64,000 bases of DNA from Gnetum montanum. Lineage: Eukaryota; Streptophyta; Gnetopsida; Gnetales; Gnetaceae. Under the pieces are notes generated by a model. It saw only the letters and a list, made by a program, of their open reading frames with translations. It had not been told where the DNA came from and made no database searches. Within the stretch, counting starts at the first letter, position 1. Each line of letters opens with the position of its first letter. The stretch is taken from assembly GCA_015680685.1 (NCBI GenBank), contig MNCI01033354.1:9591-73590 (forward strand), given 5' to 3'. Position numbers and translations under genes: made by a program. Shown here one piece after another: positions 35,618-47,340 of this stretch.

Positions 35618-37253
35618 TGTTGCATCTAAAAAATTTGATCGCTAGAAAAATCAAAAATCCTAAGTGTGGAATAGTTTTAACCTTGGATCCCAAGGGCATT
35701 AGAGAAAGAGGATCCAAGGCACCTTGGATGGTTCTTTTGATCACCCAAGGACTTTAGAAGTATAATCAAGGGTAAACAAATGGTAAAAATAATGCAAATG
35801 TAGTATGAAAGTAAATAAATAATAATGTACCAAATGAAATCATAGCAACTTGCATAATAAATGAACTGCAATCTTTATTACCATAAAAATATTAAAAAGA
35901 GAAAGTTAAAAAAAGGAGTGTACAAGTGGTGCCTAAATGCTCAAGGGATTTGCCTTGATGGAGTCTGAACTAGCTCCATAATTCAAGTGCTTCCAACTCT
36001 CAAAACTAAAACTCCTTGTAGGTTTCTTATGTAGATCTGCAACATTGGTCATAGGGAAGGTAAGGTGTGTGAATGATTTTTGTGACAAATGGGGTACTAC
36101 ATTGAGAGTATTTATGCTCAGTTAGTTGGGCATTGCTCCAAAAGTATCATACAATCCTCAAAGGTCACAAGTTCTTGGGGTTGTCAAAGGCTCTCACACT
36201 CAAGAATTACCAAAAGCTTTTTGGATGCCAAAAATTCCAAAGTGGAGGAACCCTTTCAAGGTGTTTGAGATGGGGTTTTATAGGCTATATGACTACTTAT
36301 TTTTGGCTGCACATTTCTACCATGATTATTGATAGATTGGCATCATGTGTAGGCATGGTAGGCTTTCATTTCCAGCATAGTTTCCATTTATGATAAGTTT
36401 TGATATACCCAAGGCACCAAAATAATGCTGATTACCATAAATAGTAAATGGGCTTTTCCAACCACGTTGGTTTTTCCCACCCATGCTGGTCTTCTGCAGC
36501 AATGCTAAAGTTGTTGAAGCAATGCTAAATTTTTTTAAAAAATAGAAACTCCAACTACACCAATGCTGGCCTGATGTAGCAATGCTAAAGGTTTTTGGCA
36601 ACTATGCTGGCCATTGTTGGGAAGATGAAAACCCAACCCCCCCAATGCTAGGCATGGATGTTTCTAGCATGCGAAGTGTCATACACACCCCCCCTCCCAA
36701 ACCCCACCTCATAAAACCCATGAAAATTCCAATTTTGATAGTTCAAAAAAATATTTTTAATCTTCCCAAGCCGAAATATATTTTTTCACTTGGGAAGTAA
36801 GGCTATAACAACTTATGAGGCATTTTTTCAGCTTCAAAATTTAAAGTGTATGAAATTACATCTCATGGATCACAACTTTCACATTTGACATTGAAATTCC
36901 AGCCTTTGGTTTGATGGTGAAGGTTACAAGTTACAACATGATATTTCTTAGTGGTGTTTCATTGACACCTCTTTGTCAATGTTTGAAGGATTAACTCAAG
37001 AGACATTGACAAAGAACACAAAACATCATTGCAAGTACATCACCAATTCTTCCTCTTTATGCTTGATCTAGTAGTATTAAACTATGCCAAAGAGTACTTG
37101 TGATGATGGGATAAGTGTTACAATTAGATGATATAGGCTAAAGGCTATATTTGGTCATAAAGGAGTGGTCACAAGGCTAATAATGAGTTCCAAATGTTGA
37201 TACCATGGTTACAGTTATGGTAATGACATGTTGAATAAACAATGAGGTCTTTG
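35618..37253 (-). repeat. Element Z: 3' LTR
   Basis: Colinear with 51723-52759 at roughly 72-85% identity by eye, but about 600 bp longer because the right copy lacks the section matching about 35940-36440. It starts TGTTGCATCT. On the minus strand a TATA-like CTATAAAAC lies at about 36275-36283, and upstream of it (36450-36690) the word ATGCTGGCC/CAATGCTA recurs. The right edge is set only by where similarity to the partner ends (TCTTTG) and lacks a CA terminus, so it is approximate. Confidence 0.78.
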
Positions 37254-38890
37254 CTTTTCATGTCTTTGAGATAAGGGTCACTCAATAATGTTCTTAAGGG
37301 ATCAATATCTCACTCCATTTGCATGTTTGGAGCCATTCTTCATTTTCCTTTCAGCTCCTTGGTAATTTCCTTTGCCTTTATTTTGGGTGAAACCTTTCTT
37401 GGGTTTCATTGTCAATGCTAGGTTCAATTTGGTTTTCCTATTGAATGGGATGTGTTACATTCAACGAACTTGGTAGTGGAGCATAACAAAGGAAATGTCA
37501 CATGACCATAATGCATGAGTGTCAAACATTAGTCATCATTGTTGTTTAGGACAAGGAGGATCATAATTAGGCTACAGGGTTGGGCTTAGGTAGTGGTGAT
37601 GTCAATGATGTGAAATAGGCACTCTTGGTATAACAGGACAAGCTAACCAAATCTTACACTTTAAGGTCACATGGTAACTTGCTGCTGCAATGAGTTACAC
37701 CTTTGCGATGACTCCCAAGCTACATCTTGCAAGCACAACTCCAAGAGGATAAGAAAATAAGACAAAGAAAACATGTTGTTACAATACAATGCATAGGGAC
37801 ACATGAGATAACTAGCAAACCAAGTCACGACATGTCACCATTGTTACAAAGCTTTACAATTCATTTCATTATGCTAAATAGAGAGATAAGGAAAGGCATG
37901 CACACTCGCTTCTTGTAGACCATTGGAGTCATCAACGTCGATCATTCATTGTAACTTATCAATAATAATAAAAAACACTACAAGCAAACATGTAAGTGTT
38001 AGATGTAATCAGGGGCATGTGATGGCTTTAGTGTTGCATAACAAGGGTTTGATGTTGTCTTGAGTAGGCTTAAGTTCTAGTGAGGAACTTGGTTTCATAT
38101 GCTTTCTCCTCACCATCATGGTCTTAGATGAGAACTTTGACTAAGGAACCCTTCGTGATGTCTCTAGCTCCAAGGTCAATGATTGTCAGGCTACTTCAAG
38201 GTATTATGACTATATGGTAAAACAATTTTAGAGGATTAGGTTAACTTGATCTAATAACATCACAAGAGGGATCCATTTGGGTTTTAAGGCTAGTTGAATT
38301 TGCTTTCTCATCCTCCTAGCTCAATCCTGCATGACAATATAAGCACATCAAGTGGCACATGTATGATAAAATGATTAAATAATGCTAAAATAATGTAAAA
38401 TACACTAACAACTATGCATGGATAAGCCAAAACATGTTATTTCATGATCAAAAAGATGCAAATGAAGTCAACAAAGGCTATAAGAGGTAGGTGAAAACAA
38501 ATAAGATGCTACATAAGGTCAAATGGAGGCCAACCAATGGTCAAGCACCATTAAATGACGTTGAATAAGGCTAAAACATGATTACGAAGTATCATAAGAA
38601 TGTTCAATGGTGTTAATTGATGGCAAACCAAGTCCACTAAGGTCAAAAGATGCCAAAGAATAGGAACATTGAGGTGGAACAAGGCCCAAATGATAAGAAG
38701 ATGATGAAAATGAACCTAAATGACAACAAATGATCTAATGATAGAAGTCGATAATGGGCAACAAGATCAAAATAAGTTAAAACACAAAGCAATAAGGCCA
38801 AAGAATTTAAGGTGGGTAACATGGGATAAATGCAATGTGAATATTGATCAATTAAGATTATATTTTTCTAGTTTTAGGACTTAGTGGGCC
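37254..38890. other. Element Z: internal sequence without recognisable coding
   Basis: No reverse transcriptase, RNase H or integrase text on either strand. Short chance frames only. The section 38440-38830 has loosely recurring 'AATGATGCC/AAGGCCAAA' phrases. Confidence 0.55.
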
Positions 38891-38899
38891 ATGGTAAGA

Positions 38900-40600
38900 G
38901 ACTACAAGGTTGAAAAATGAGTTTGGGCAACTAGGAAGGCTATTTTGAGGTTGTTTAAGGTCAAAATTGGTGTTTCTTTAGGCATCCACACTGGACCCAC
39001 ACTAGCCAACATGGGTGGAATGAGCCTAACCATGGATAATATGAAAATGTGATTCTTTGGATTCGTCATGATCTATTTTGGGATCCTAGGGATGAATATT
39101 TCTCAATTTTGATGTCAATTTGATCCTTTGGAAGTCCTAAATGCAACCTAGAACTATCATCCACATTGGGACTACAGTGGCTAGTGTGGTATTAACATGG
39201 GTGCATGAAAAAATTGAGTTTATGGCATCCCAAGGTTAAAATTGATGCCATATTAGTTTCCCAAGTTAGTGCAAGGTCATGGGGGTTGAAATTGGTCATT
39301 TTGAAGTCAAAATTTGCAACCAAAAGTGGGGTTTAAGACTTTAATCGTAGATCCATGCTAGCTAGTGTGGTTGGGGGGTGTGCCTAATGCGGCTAAGTAA
39401 AATTTGGCATTTCTATGATAATAACAAGGTCAAATTATAGCTGGTTGCAAGGTTTTAAGATTCTAGGCTTCCAAAGTCAAGTTCTAGATCATTTAAAGCA
39501 CTGGTATGTTGGTAAAACTAGTTAAACATCTCAACCACACTGGCTAGCATTGCTCTATCCCTCTGTAGCATGGGTGCACTTAGGCTTTAACTTTTGATGG
39601 GTTTTGATATTAAATTAACCAAGTTCTTAGGTTTTTGATGTTGTTGGTATTGATGGCTAGGGTTTTGTCTTAGGATTGTCAATTTTAAAGTTTGTTTAAG
39701 CCTTAATATGATCATCCGCCCCTAGGGCTATGCTAGCTAGCATAGTCCCAACATGGATGGAGGTGGGAATCATATGTTTTTACCATTTTAACTTAGTTTT
39801 TAGGGTTTGGTGGTCTTTGGAGGCTTCAGCAAGGTTCTAGGGTTAGAGGGTTGAGTTTTAAGGTTGATTTGATGTATTTATGGTTTTTTGTTAATTTTTC
39901 TCAAAGCACCCACACTAGATCCACACTCGCCAATGTGGTGGGGGACTTCCCCAAAATGGTTAGGGGGATTAACATGAAGTTCAACTTATTTTTGCTTGAT
40001 TTCTTATGTTAGAAGGTTACTAGAGGCTCTAAGAAGGTGTAGAGGCTAGGTTGTGTTGTTTTGAGGATTGTTTTTAGCATTTTATGGTCACACCTAATCC
40101 AAACACACTAGGACCATGTTGGCTAGCATGGTAGGTGTGTTCCTCAACATGGTTTCCCTAAAATTCATGGTTTTCAACACTTTTTTTTGGGTCCCACTAG
40201 GTTTCAAACTTGCCAAATGCTTTTGTTGGGGTTTTAGGCTTAGCATGGTCATTCTAGAGTTGAATTGAGGTCTAATTGATTTATGAAACTACCATCCCCC
40301 TTGGAGCATTGCTAGCCAACATGGTTGGTCTTTTGGCTAGTGTTGTTACCCAAAATAGTATGTTCTATGAATAGTTCTTGCCGCCTTTGAGGCTTGGTAT
40401 TTCCTAATGTTAACATCCGACTTCCAAATTTACTATGGGATTTTCTAGTTTTAATGTGTATGGTAGGGATGGCTGGATCCATGTTGACTAGTGTGGGTAG
40501 GATAGGTTTTAAGGTTAGAAATGCATGCCAAGGCCTTTTGGAAGTTTAACCCTAGTGTAGATGGGGGTATGAGTTTTAAATCCCACTGCATTGGGACTAC
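38900..40600. repeat. Element Z: periodic array, unit about 180-195 bp
   Basis: A motif around CTAGCCAACATGG (or its reverse, CCATGTTGGCTAG) recurs near 38997, 39178, 39357, 39543, 39730, 39918, 40110, 40305 and 40480. The sequence between is diverged but often has 'GGTTTTGATG/TTAGGTTTT' phrases. The motif alternates in orientation and centres on the palindrome GCTAGC. Similar words occur in Z's LTR upstream of its TATA site. Confidence 0.7.
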
Positions 40601-40787
40601 GAGTATTTTGCTTGGGAGGTGCCTAGTGGGATCCAACCAAATTTAAATGATGTTTTTGTTTTTCACTTTCCACCATCCTAGCATTGCTCAAATGTTCCCC
40701 CTTTGCACTATTAATTCACTATGAGTTAAGTAAGTGAATCGGATAGGGGGTTTTAGAATAAGTGTAGAATTGATTTTTACTTGTTAA

Positions 40788-42251
40788 TTTTATACAAATC
40801 ATTTGCAAAACCCATTCCATCATTGGAAGCACATATTTTTAGAGTTCTTGCATCAATTTTTGCTTCCATCCCATCAATCCTTAGCGTTACTTAGGCATTC
40901 TCCATTAAGAAGCAGTGTTGGTGTCTAGAGTTTAAAAAATTTTGGAGATTTCTACACTGTTGATCAAGATTTCAAAGAGGAAGGTGGTCACAAGTAAGAA
41001 TTTGTCTCTACAAGGTGCAAATGTTGCTACAAAGGAGCTTGCTTTCCTTCCATAGCCTCTTTTGAGGAAATACTCCTCCCCCATGATTGCTAGGTACACA
41101 ACTCCTAGTTGTTTTTTCATGAAGTTTGAAGTTTCCTTGCTTGTAGCCTAGGTGTTTTAGCTTGGTTTGGTTTGTTACTTACATGAAAATTATTTTTGAA
41201 AAATTCCTATGTATGATTTTGGTCTTGATTGCATGGTTATAGCATTGATTTGGATTTAAGATTAGCTTATGTTTAGTTATAATTTTTTGTTAGCCTTGTT
41301 TCGTGTGGTTTTTGTTGTTTTTCTTGAAAAAACCATGCCTCTTTCGTATTTTTTATCAAGAAAACGGCTAGGATTTTTTAATTTTTAAGGCCATAGGATT
41401 GTGGTGCATTGTTTAATAGTTAAAATGGAGGTTGAACCATTTGTTTCTAACTTATAGTTATTCTTTTTACGAATTTTTCTATAAGCTAGTGTATAATGGT
41501 TTTCGAGGTTTTTTCTATTTTAAAGCCACTTTTCCAATTATTTTCACATGAAAATAGCTAGTTATTTTTTGTTTTTGAGGCTATGGATTTATTTTTACTA
41601 TTTTCTAGTTCAATTGGCTATGGAATCATTAAATTCTAGTCCAAAGTTAATTTTTTGTAATTTTTTTTGTAGTTTAGTACATGGTGAAATTTTGGGTTTT
41701 CATTATTTTACCCCTTCGAAACTAGGTAATATTGACACTTAGAAAAATTTTTCCAACCAATGTTCCATGTTCCTAGGGATACCTAGAGCTGTCTAGGAGG
41801 GTTTGGTGTTAGTTCCAAAATTTTTTAAAATATTTTTGTATTTTTCCTAGTGCTAGTTCTGTGGCTATTTCTATGCAAATTGGGTTTTTTCTTTAAAATT
41901 TCAAAATTGATTTTAGAATAGTTTCAACAATTTTCTAAGCTTGTAATAGAAATTATAGCATAGAATTTATTATTATTTAATGTGTGTTTTCATTACCTAG
42001 CGTTAGAAATTTTTTTTGATAAAAAATTATCATTTTTAAGTTGATGATAACTACCCAATATAGTTGTAGTTCTAACTATTGGAGCTACAAACCCCCCAGG
42101 TTGTATGAGCAACGTTGTAAAATGCAGTGTGTAATTTAGTTATGTTGATTTCTAATTAAAATTTGTGTTATGATTGATACAGGTTCCAAGTGATAGTAGT
42201 GGCCCCAATGGTAATCATATTAGAGATGCTCCTCCTATCCTGCTTCCTTAG
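40788..42251 (+). pseudogene. Element Z: candidate antisense spliced gene
   Basis: Plus strand, opposite to Z's gag. A TATA-like TTTATACAAAT at about 40788 is followed by a frame from about 40960 (LIKISKRKVVTSKNLSLQGA, one stop near 41055) to a stop at 41149-41151. A strongly T-rich, intron-like stretch follows (41152-42180), starting AGGTGTTTT and ending TTATGATTGATACAG. After it, 42183-42251 is open: VPSDSSGPNGNHIRDAPPIL, then a stop. The periodic GCTAGC array lies just upstream of the TATA. Some Tat-lineage elements (for example Grande) are known to carry an antisense gene in this position. Homology to that gene is not established, and both exons could be chance. Confidence 0.35.
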
Positions 42252-42388
42252 TTTCATTAGCTTTGACCATGCCTTTTGTTATTTTTGTTGTTGGTGTTGT
42301 TATGGCTACTTCTAGCCATTGTTATTATTAGAGATGGTTTATTATTATCTTTTTATGTCATTGCTACACAGTGTGGTTCCCCAGCTTA

Positions 42389-42532
42389 TGTTTTCTTATC
42401 TCACTCCAAGTTCTTGATGATGTCTCTATGAAGTCTTTGTCCACACACAATCCTACCCTATAAACACAACATCACACAAACATCCTATGTTCTCCATTTT
42501 CCTTAAGGTTTTGACATACCAAAAGGTCAACA
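42389..42532 (-). repeat. Element G: truncated 3' LTR (copia)
   Basis: These 144 bp match the outer part of the right LTR (about 47192-47340) closely, including CACTCCAA.TTCTT.ATGATG and ACATCCTATGTTCTCCATTT, and end in CA. The remaining roughly 725 bp of the LTR are missing on the left, so a deletion has removed the element's end and possibly adjacent Z sequence. Confidence 0.82.
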
Positions 42533-42549
42533 ATATTCCCCTTTTTTGT
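42533..42549 (-). other. Element G: polypurine tract
   Basis: On the minus strand the bases ACAAAAAAGGGGAATAT directly precede the 3' LTR, the expected plus-strand primer. Confidence 0.75.
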
Positions 42550-42799
42550 AATGTCCAAAACTTAAGAGAATGGATTAGTTTTGTCCCAAAACATAATAAT
42601 ACATAAGCTACTTTCCCCATTTTTGGACATAACCAAAAAAAAAAAAGGTGAGCGAATAGATGCATAAAAAAAGATTTTTTTTTGTGTTTTGTCCCATTTT
42701 TTGTTTGTTTTTGTTGTATAAAGATAGAAAGAATAAAAAGACTTACATGACAAGACAAGATCCTATCCCCATGTCTTTGCATAGAGAAGCCAACTAACA

Positions 42800-43250
42800 T
42801 TCATCTAGAGGTTTGGTTAGAGCATCAACGAGTTGACTCTTTGTTCCAATAAATTCTAACCTTACATGATCACATTGTGTATGTTCTTGTATAAAGTGAT
42901 GGTGAATCTCAATAAGTTTGGTATGAGAATGTTGGATGGGATTTTTTTTTCATGTTGATGGTGCTCTTGTTGTCACAGTAAATAGGTGTTGAGTCTACTT
43001 TTACTTCTAAGTCTTTGAGAGTTTCTTTCATCAAAAGTAATTAAGCAGAACAACTATTGACAAAGATATATTTAGCTTCTACTATTGAGAGAGCCATAGA
43101 AGTTTGCTTCTTGGTTTTCAAAGAACCAAGACTTCTCTCAAAGAAGAAATAGTTTCCACTTGTGTTGTAGTGATCATCAAAATAACCTACCCAATCTACA
43201 TCACAATAATCGGCAAGATCAATGAAGAACCCTTTGGATGCCAAAGGCCC
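42800..43250 (-). pseudogene. pol: Element G: RNase H (copia)
   Basis: Minus-strand text has GFFIDLADYCDVDWVGYFDD, then SLKTKKQTSMALSIVEAKYI (catalytic Glu kept), then after a stop IYCDNKSTINMKK near 42950. This is the copia RNase H with the usual YxDADWAG, EAEY and DNxSA blocks. It ends near 42800, upstream of the polypurine tract. Confidence 0.88.
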
Positions 43251-44165
43251 TAGTTAGTAGTACCTTTAAGTAGTGACAAATACATTTAATAGCCTGGTAA
43301 TGAGAATCCTTTTGAGATGACTGGTATTTGGGACACAATCCTATACTTAAAGCTATATCTAGTCTATTGGTGGTTAAATAAAGAAGATTACCAATCATAC
43401 CTCTATAAAGCTTGAAATCAACTAGCTTACCTTGATTGTCTTTAATAAGTTTAGAATTTGCAACCATAGTAGTACCTTTAGCTTTGACATCAACTAAGCT
43501 ATATTTGAGTAGGAGATCTTTTGCATATTTGGTTTGAGAGATACATGTTCCATTAGCTATTTCATAGATTTGAAACCCAATAAATTTCTTGAGTTCTTCC
43601 ATCATGCTCATTTCAAATTCAGACTACATAAGATCAGAAAATTTCTTGTAAAGAATTTCATTACTGGCACCAAAAATAAGGTCATCAACATAAATTTAAA
43701 CTATTAATATCTTTACCTTAGTTTTTAAGAAACAAAGTAACATCAACTTTACCTCTTTAAAATCCATTTGATGTAAGGTGTTGAGAAAGTCTTTCATATC
43801 AAGCTCTTGGAGCTTGTTTAAGACCATAGAGGGATTTCTTAAGCTTGTAGAAATAATTAGGCTTGATGAAATTAATAAATCCTTTAGGTTGTTCAATGTA
43901 AACTTCTTCTTGTATAGTTCCATTCAAGAAAGCACTTTTGATGTCCATCTAATAAAGCTTCATGTTGTTAATGCTAGCATAGGCAAGAAGAAGCCTAATA
44001 GATTCCAACCTAGCAATAGGAGCAAAAGTTTCATTAAAAAAAAAATCCTTCTTGTTGGTTGTATCCTTTGGTAACCAATCTAGCCTTTTCTTTAATGATG
44101 TTTCCATTATCATCAATCTTGTTCCTAAAGATCCATTTTGTTCTAATAATAGGTTTATCATTGGG
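43219..44165 (-). pseudogene. pol: Element G: reverse transcriptase (copia)
   Basis: In minus-strand order: FNETFAPIARLESIRLLLAY, then [20 protein letters not shown] (about 43895-43955), [11 protein letters not shown] (about 43820), and an intact YVDDLIFGA with YVDD at 43681-43692. These are followed by FIGFQIYEIANGTCISQTKY and KLYRGMIGNLLYLTTNRLDI in the 130-codon stretch 43219-43611. The order and text are classic Ty1/copia. Stops and shifts occur between blocks, so it is inactive, though the catalytic site remains. Confidence 0.92.
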
Positions 44166-44173
44166 CCTAGGTG

Positions 44174-45400
44174 TCAGTTCCCATACATCATTTCTAGCAA
44201 ATTAAATGAATACATCTTACATAGAAAAAATTCATCCTTCCTCTCCTTTAGCTTCCTTAAAGTTTTTGGGTTCAAGTTGGGAGAGATATGTGGAAAAAGC
44301 ACAAATATCTTTGATTTGACTTCTAGTACAAACACCATCTTGAACTTCCCAATTACATTGTTAAAAGAGTGAGTTTTGCTGAGTTTGGGAATTTTTGGTT
44401 GAGTGGAGGATATCTCTTGATCATCATCATTTTCTTCTTCATGATTACTACTAGATTTTGAAGCTTTGTCATCTTGAACTTGAGTGGGACTAGACAAATT
44501 TTGAATGGGAATAGCTTTCTCATTAGGTTGAGGGAAAGTGATGTCATGATCATCTATTTTAACATTTATGGTTTCCTCTACCATATTTGTTCTTTTGTTA
44601 AATACTCTGTAAGCTCTGCTAAATAAAGAATATCCTAAGAAAATTCCTTCATTAGTTTCCACATCAAAATTTCTCAAGTTTTCCTTATCATTTAGAATAT
44701 AGCATTTTGAACCAAACACATGAAAATAAGCTACTGATGGTTTTCTACTAGTCCATAATTCATAAGGAGTTTTTGAAGTGAATTTTCTTTCCATAACTTT
44801 GTTTGAAACGTAGCAAGTAGTGTTGATGGCTTCAATCTAGAAGTGATGGGGAAGACTTCGATCATTTAATATGGTTCTTCCCATCTCATTTAGGATTCAA
44901 TTTCTTTATTCAGCTACATTATTTTATTGAGGAGTTCATGCAGTAGAGAATTGATGTAGAATGATATTCATTTGAGAAAACTGTTCAAACTTTGCATTTT
45001 TGAATTCACCTCCATTGTCACTTTTGATCACTTTAATACCATATCCCTCTTCTTTCTAGATTTGATTACTAATTCTCAAAAAATGATCAAATACCTCATC
45101 TTTATGATATAAAAATGCAACCCAAGTAAAGCTAGAATAATCATCAACGATGGTCAAAAACATCTTTTCTTTCCCAAGCTAAGAGTTTGAATTGGACCAA
45201 CCACATCCATATGAAGTAGGTTTAAGGATCGAGTAGTAGAAATAAAATTTTTCTTACAAAGTCTTACCCTTTTTGTTTTCTTTTTTGGAAAGCTTTACAT
45301 GTATTTAGACTGAAATCTTTGAGCTTGGGGAGACCACGAACCATTTTCTTTGAAACCAAGGTTTGAAGAATTATCTCATTTATGTGGCCCACCTTTCTAT
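44174..45400 (-). pseudogene. pol: Element G: integrase (copia)
   Basis: The core lies at about 44830-45300 with LNLLHMDVVGPIQT (first Asp) and a frame-shifted S-D-N-G-G-type block near 45010. The 206-codon piece 44174-44794 is the post-core region: SKTPYELWTSRKPSVAYFHV, then FGSKCYILNDKENLRNFDV and GIFLGYSLFSRAYRVFN, followed by an acidic linker to RT. The H-H-C-C zinc region near 45300-45400 is hard to read. Confidence 0.88.
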
Positions 45401-45430
45401 GCCAAAGACATGTATCATTTTCATAACTTA

Positions 45431-45842
45431 CTAAGCACTTGGATTCAAGGTTAGGAAAATTCCAAAAATAGTAGTATACACTTTTCCTTTTCTAGTTCCT
45501 TCTATCACAACATTTCCAGTAGTTAAATCTTGTATTCTACAAATTTCTTTTGAAAAATTAACATTATTAGGATTAAAAAGTTGACTAACACTAAGAATAT
45601 TTTTGTTTAATACATCAACAAACAAATACTTTGTTTACAGTTGGTAATCCCTTAGCTTTTCCTGCTATGGTACCAATACTTGTTATAGGTGCTTCCATAT
45701 CAGCTCCAAATGTGACTATTCCGTAGTTTTGTTCAGTGAAGTGGGTGAAGTAGGATTTGTCACATATCATGTACCTCAAACATCCACTATCAATGTATAA
45801 TGTGCTAGCTTTGTCATTGGAGAGAGTAATTTGAGCCATCAA
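45431..45842 (-). pseudogene. pol: Element G: protease and pre-integrase region
   Basis: The piece 45615-45842 has YIDSGCLRYMICDKSYF, the copia protease active site region (D-S-G kept), followed by VTFGADMEAPITSIGT. The piece 45431-45625 has NILSVSQLFNPNNVNFSK, the gag-pre-integrase motif (LLSVSQL). One frame change separates them. Confidence 0.85.
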
Positions 45843-46430
45843 TTTCTTCTGAGATTTTCCTTCTTTTCTTCTCCAACCCTACATGGTTTGCAATCTATGC
45901 TATGTTTTCAAAGATCAAGAGTAGTGATGTAATATAAGATAGTAAAAAGCTTGAGTATGATAATATTTACTACAAAAGATGCATTTGAAAGTTTTTGGTT
46001 TAGAAGGTCTACCAAACCTAGATAAACATCTTTTTTAGTCTTTGGACTTCTTCAAAGAGTTCTTGTTCATTTGCTCAATCACACTTTTTATTTCTTGAAT
46101 CTCAATCCTAAGGTATGAGTTTTCCTTTTTGAGATAAGAGCATTCCTCATTCATAACTATAATTTTCATTTTCTCTACATGTAAAGAGTCTTTTATTTCA
46201 ATACATGGATTTTGAAAAGAAAGAATCTCATTACAAAAAATTTCATACCTTTTTACAATATCACAATTACTATTAAGCTTGCAAGAGTAAACACTTTTAT
46301 TTTTGAAAAGAATAAATAAAATGAAAGATTTATCTTTTTGGAAAATATGATACATAGATTGGATATAGTAGTTGATGAAGGCAATCAGTCTCATTAACCA
46401 AGCATGTTTGGTGTTGATAGCCCCTTCCAT
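45843..46430 (-). pseudogene. gag: Element G: gag (copia)
   Basis: The start MEGAINTKHAWLMRL at 46430 is typical of copia gag. A Lys/Glu-rich helical stretch follows (46035-46200). A decayed zinc knuckle near 45945-45985 reads KCIFCSKYYHTQAFY: C-x2-C-x4-H, with the last Cys replaced by Phe. It is shorter than usual for the family, so part is probably deleted. Confidence 0.75.
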
Positions 46431-46454
46431 TGTTCACTCTTGGAGATTGATGAA

Positions 46455-46470
46455 GAGCGTAAGAGTACCA
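46455..46470 (-). other. Element G: decayed primer-binding site (initiator tRNA-Met type)
   Basis: GAGCGTAAGAGTACCA on the plus strand is a decayed form of the reverse of TGGTATCAGAGC, the common copia site. It sits between gag start and LTR. Confidence 0.55.
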
Positions 46471-47340
46471 AGCTTCAATACAACTTGTGGATCATTGAAC
46501 TTAGAATAAGGGATGAATAAGTTCCCCAAATAAAAAACTATTTTACACAAAGTACACAAAATTTAACATGGTTTTCCAACTTCGGTAATCCACACTCAAA
46601 GGGTAGTTCACAAGCACACCTCCAAACTTTGTTCNGTCCACACTCAAAGGGTAGTTCACAAGCACACCTCCAAACTTTGTTCCTTCCCAAATGTGGTTTG
46701 AAGAGTACCACACCCTTTACAATCTCTAAGCTCCTCTTAGGAGTGATTCAACACTACAAATCTAATCAACCCCATAAGGTCCTGGCAAGCTTAGAATGTG
46801 GTTTTAAGGATCCCACTACCTTTGCAACTTGATATTTCCTTCGAAGTGTTGTGGTGCTACATCAACACTCAATCCCACAGGATCCTGACAAGCTCAAGCA
46901 AGATGCCTTCACGCAAGAAGCATAGTGGCTATTGAAGAGTTTACTTCACACAAGAAGGCATCTTTCTACAGCTAGCCTCCATTCTAGGAAGATGTCGTCT
47001 TCTAGTAAAAAACATATTTCTAGAACTGGCCTTCATTCTGGGAAGATGTCTTTCTATTCAAAAAGACATTTGCTATTTTGCAGAGCTGTCTTCTCTTATT
47101 CTACCTCCAATTCTACTAAGGCATCTACTGTTTCTTGGAGATGTCTTTCATTACACTTGAATTCTTTGTTCCTTGTTCATGTTTTCAAACTTCCTCATGT
47201 TTTCTTGTTTCACTCCAATTTCTTAATGATGTCTCTATGAAGTACTTGTCTACACACAATCATGTCCTATAAACACAACACACAAAAACATCCTATGTTC
47301 TCCATTTTTCTCAAGGTTTTAACATACCAAGAGGTTAGCA
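46471..47340 (-). repeat. Element G: 5' LTR (copia)
   Basis: It runs from the primer site to AGGTTAGCA, ending in CA. Near 46925-47150 the phrase 'AAGAAGGCATCTTTCTACAG', or a relative such as GGAAGATGTCTTTCTA, recurs about five times at 35-45 bp spacing. This enhancer-like repeat block is common in copia LTRs. Confidence 0.85.
46589..46682. repeat. Exact 46 bp duplication around a single N
   Basis: 46589-46634 and 46637-46682 are identical, separated by N (46635) and G. Exact identity in an otherwise mutated region points to an unclosed overlap in the assembly. Confidence 0.85.

Noticed and set aside
36450-36700. Recurring ATGCTGG/AATGCTA words as a separate minisatellite
   Set aside because: Spacing is irregular and the words fall inside Z's LTR, upstream of its TATA-like site, so they are described there.
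41152-42180. T-rich stretch as an A/T-rich origin or matrix attachment region
   Set aside because: No further signal supports this. An intron or untranslated region on the plus strand explains the strand bias at least as well.
44052-44372. A 106-codon plus-strand frame
   Set aside because: It is antisense to the copia integrase-RT linker, which is clearly coding on the minus strand.
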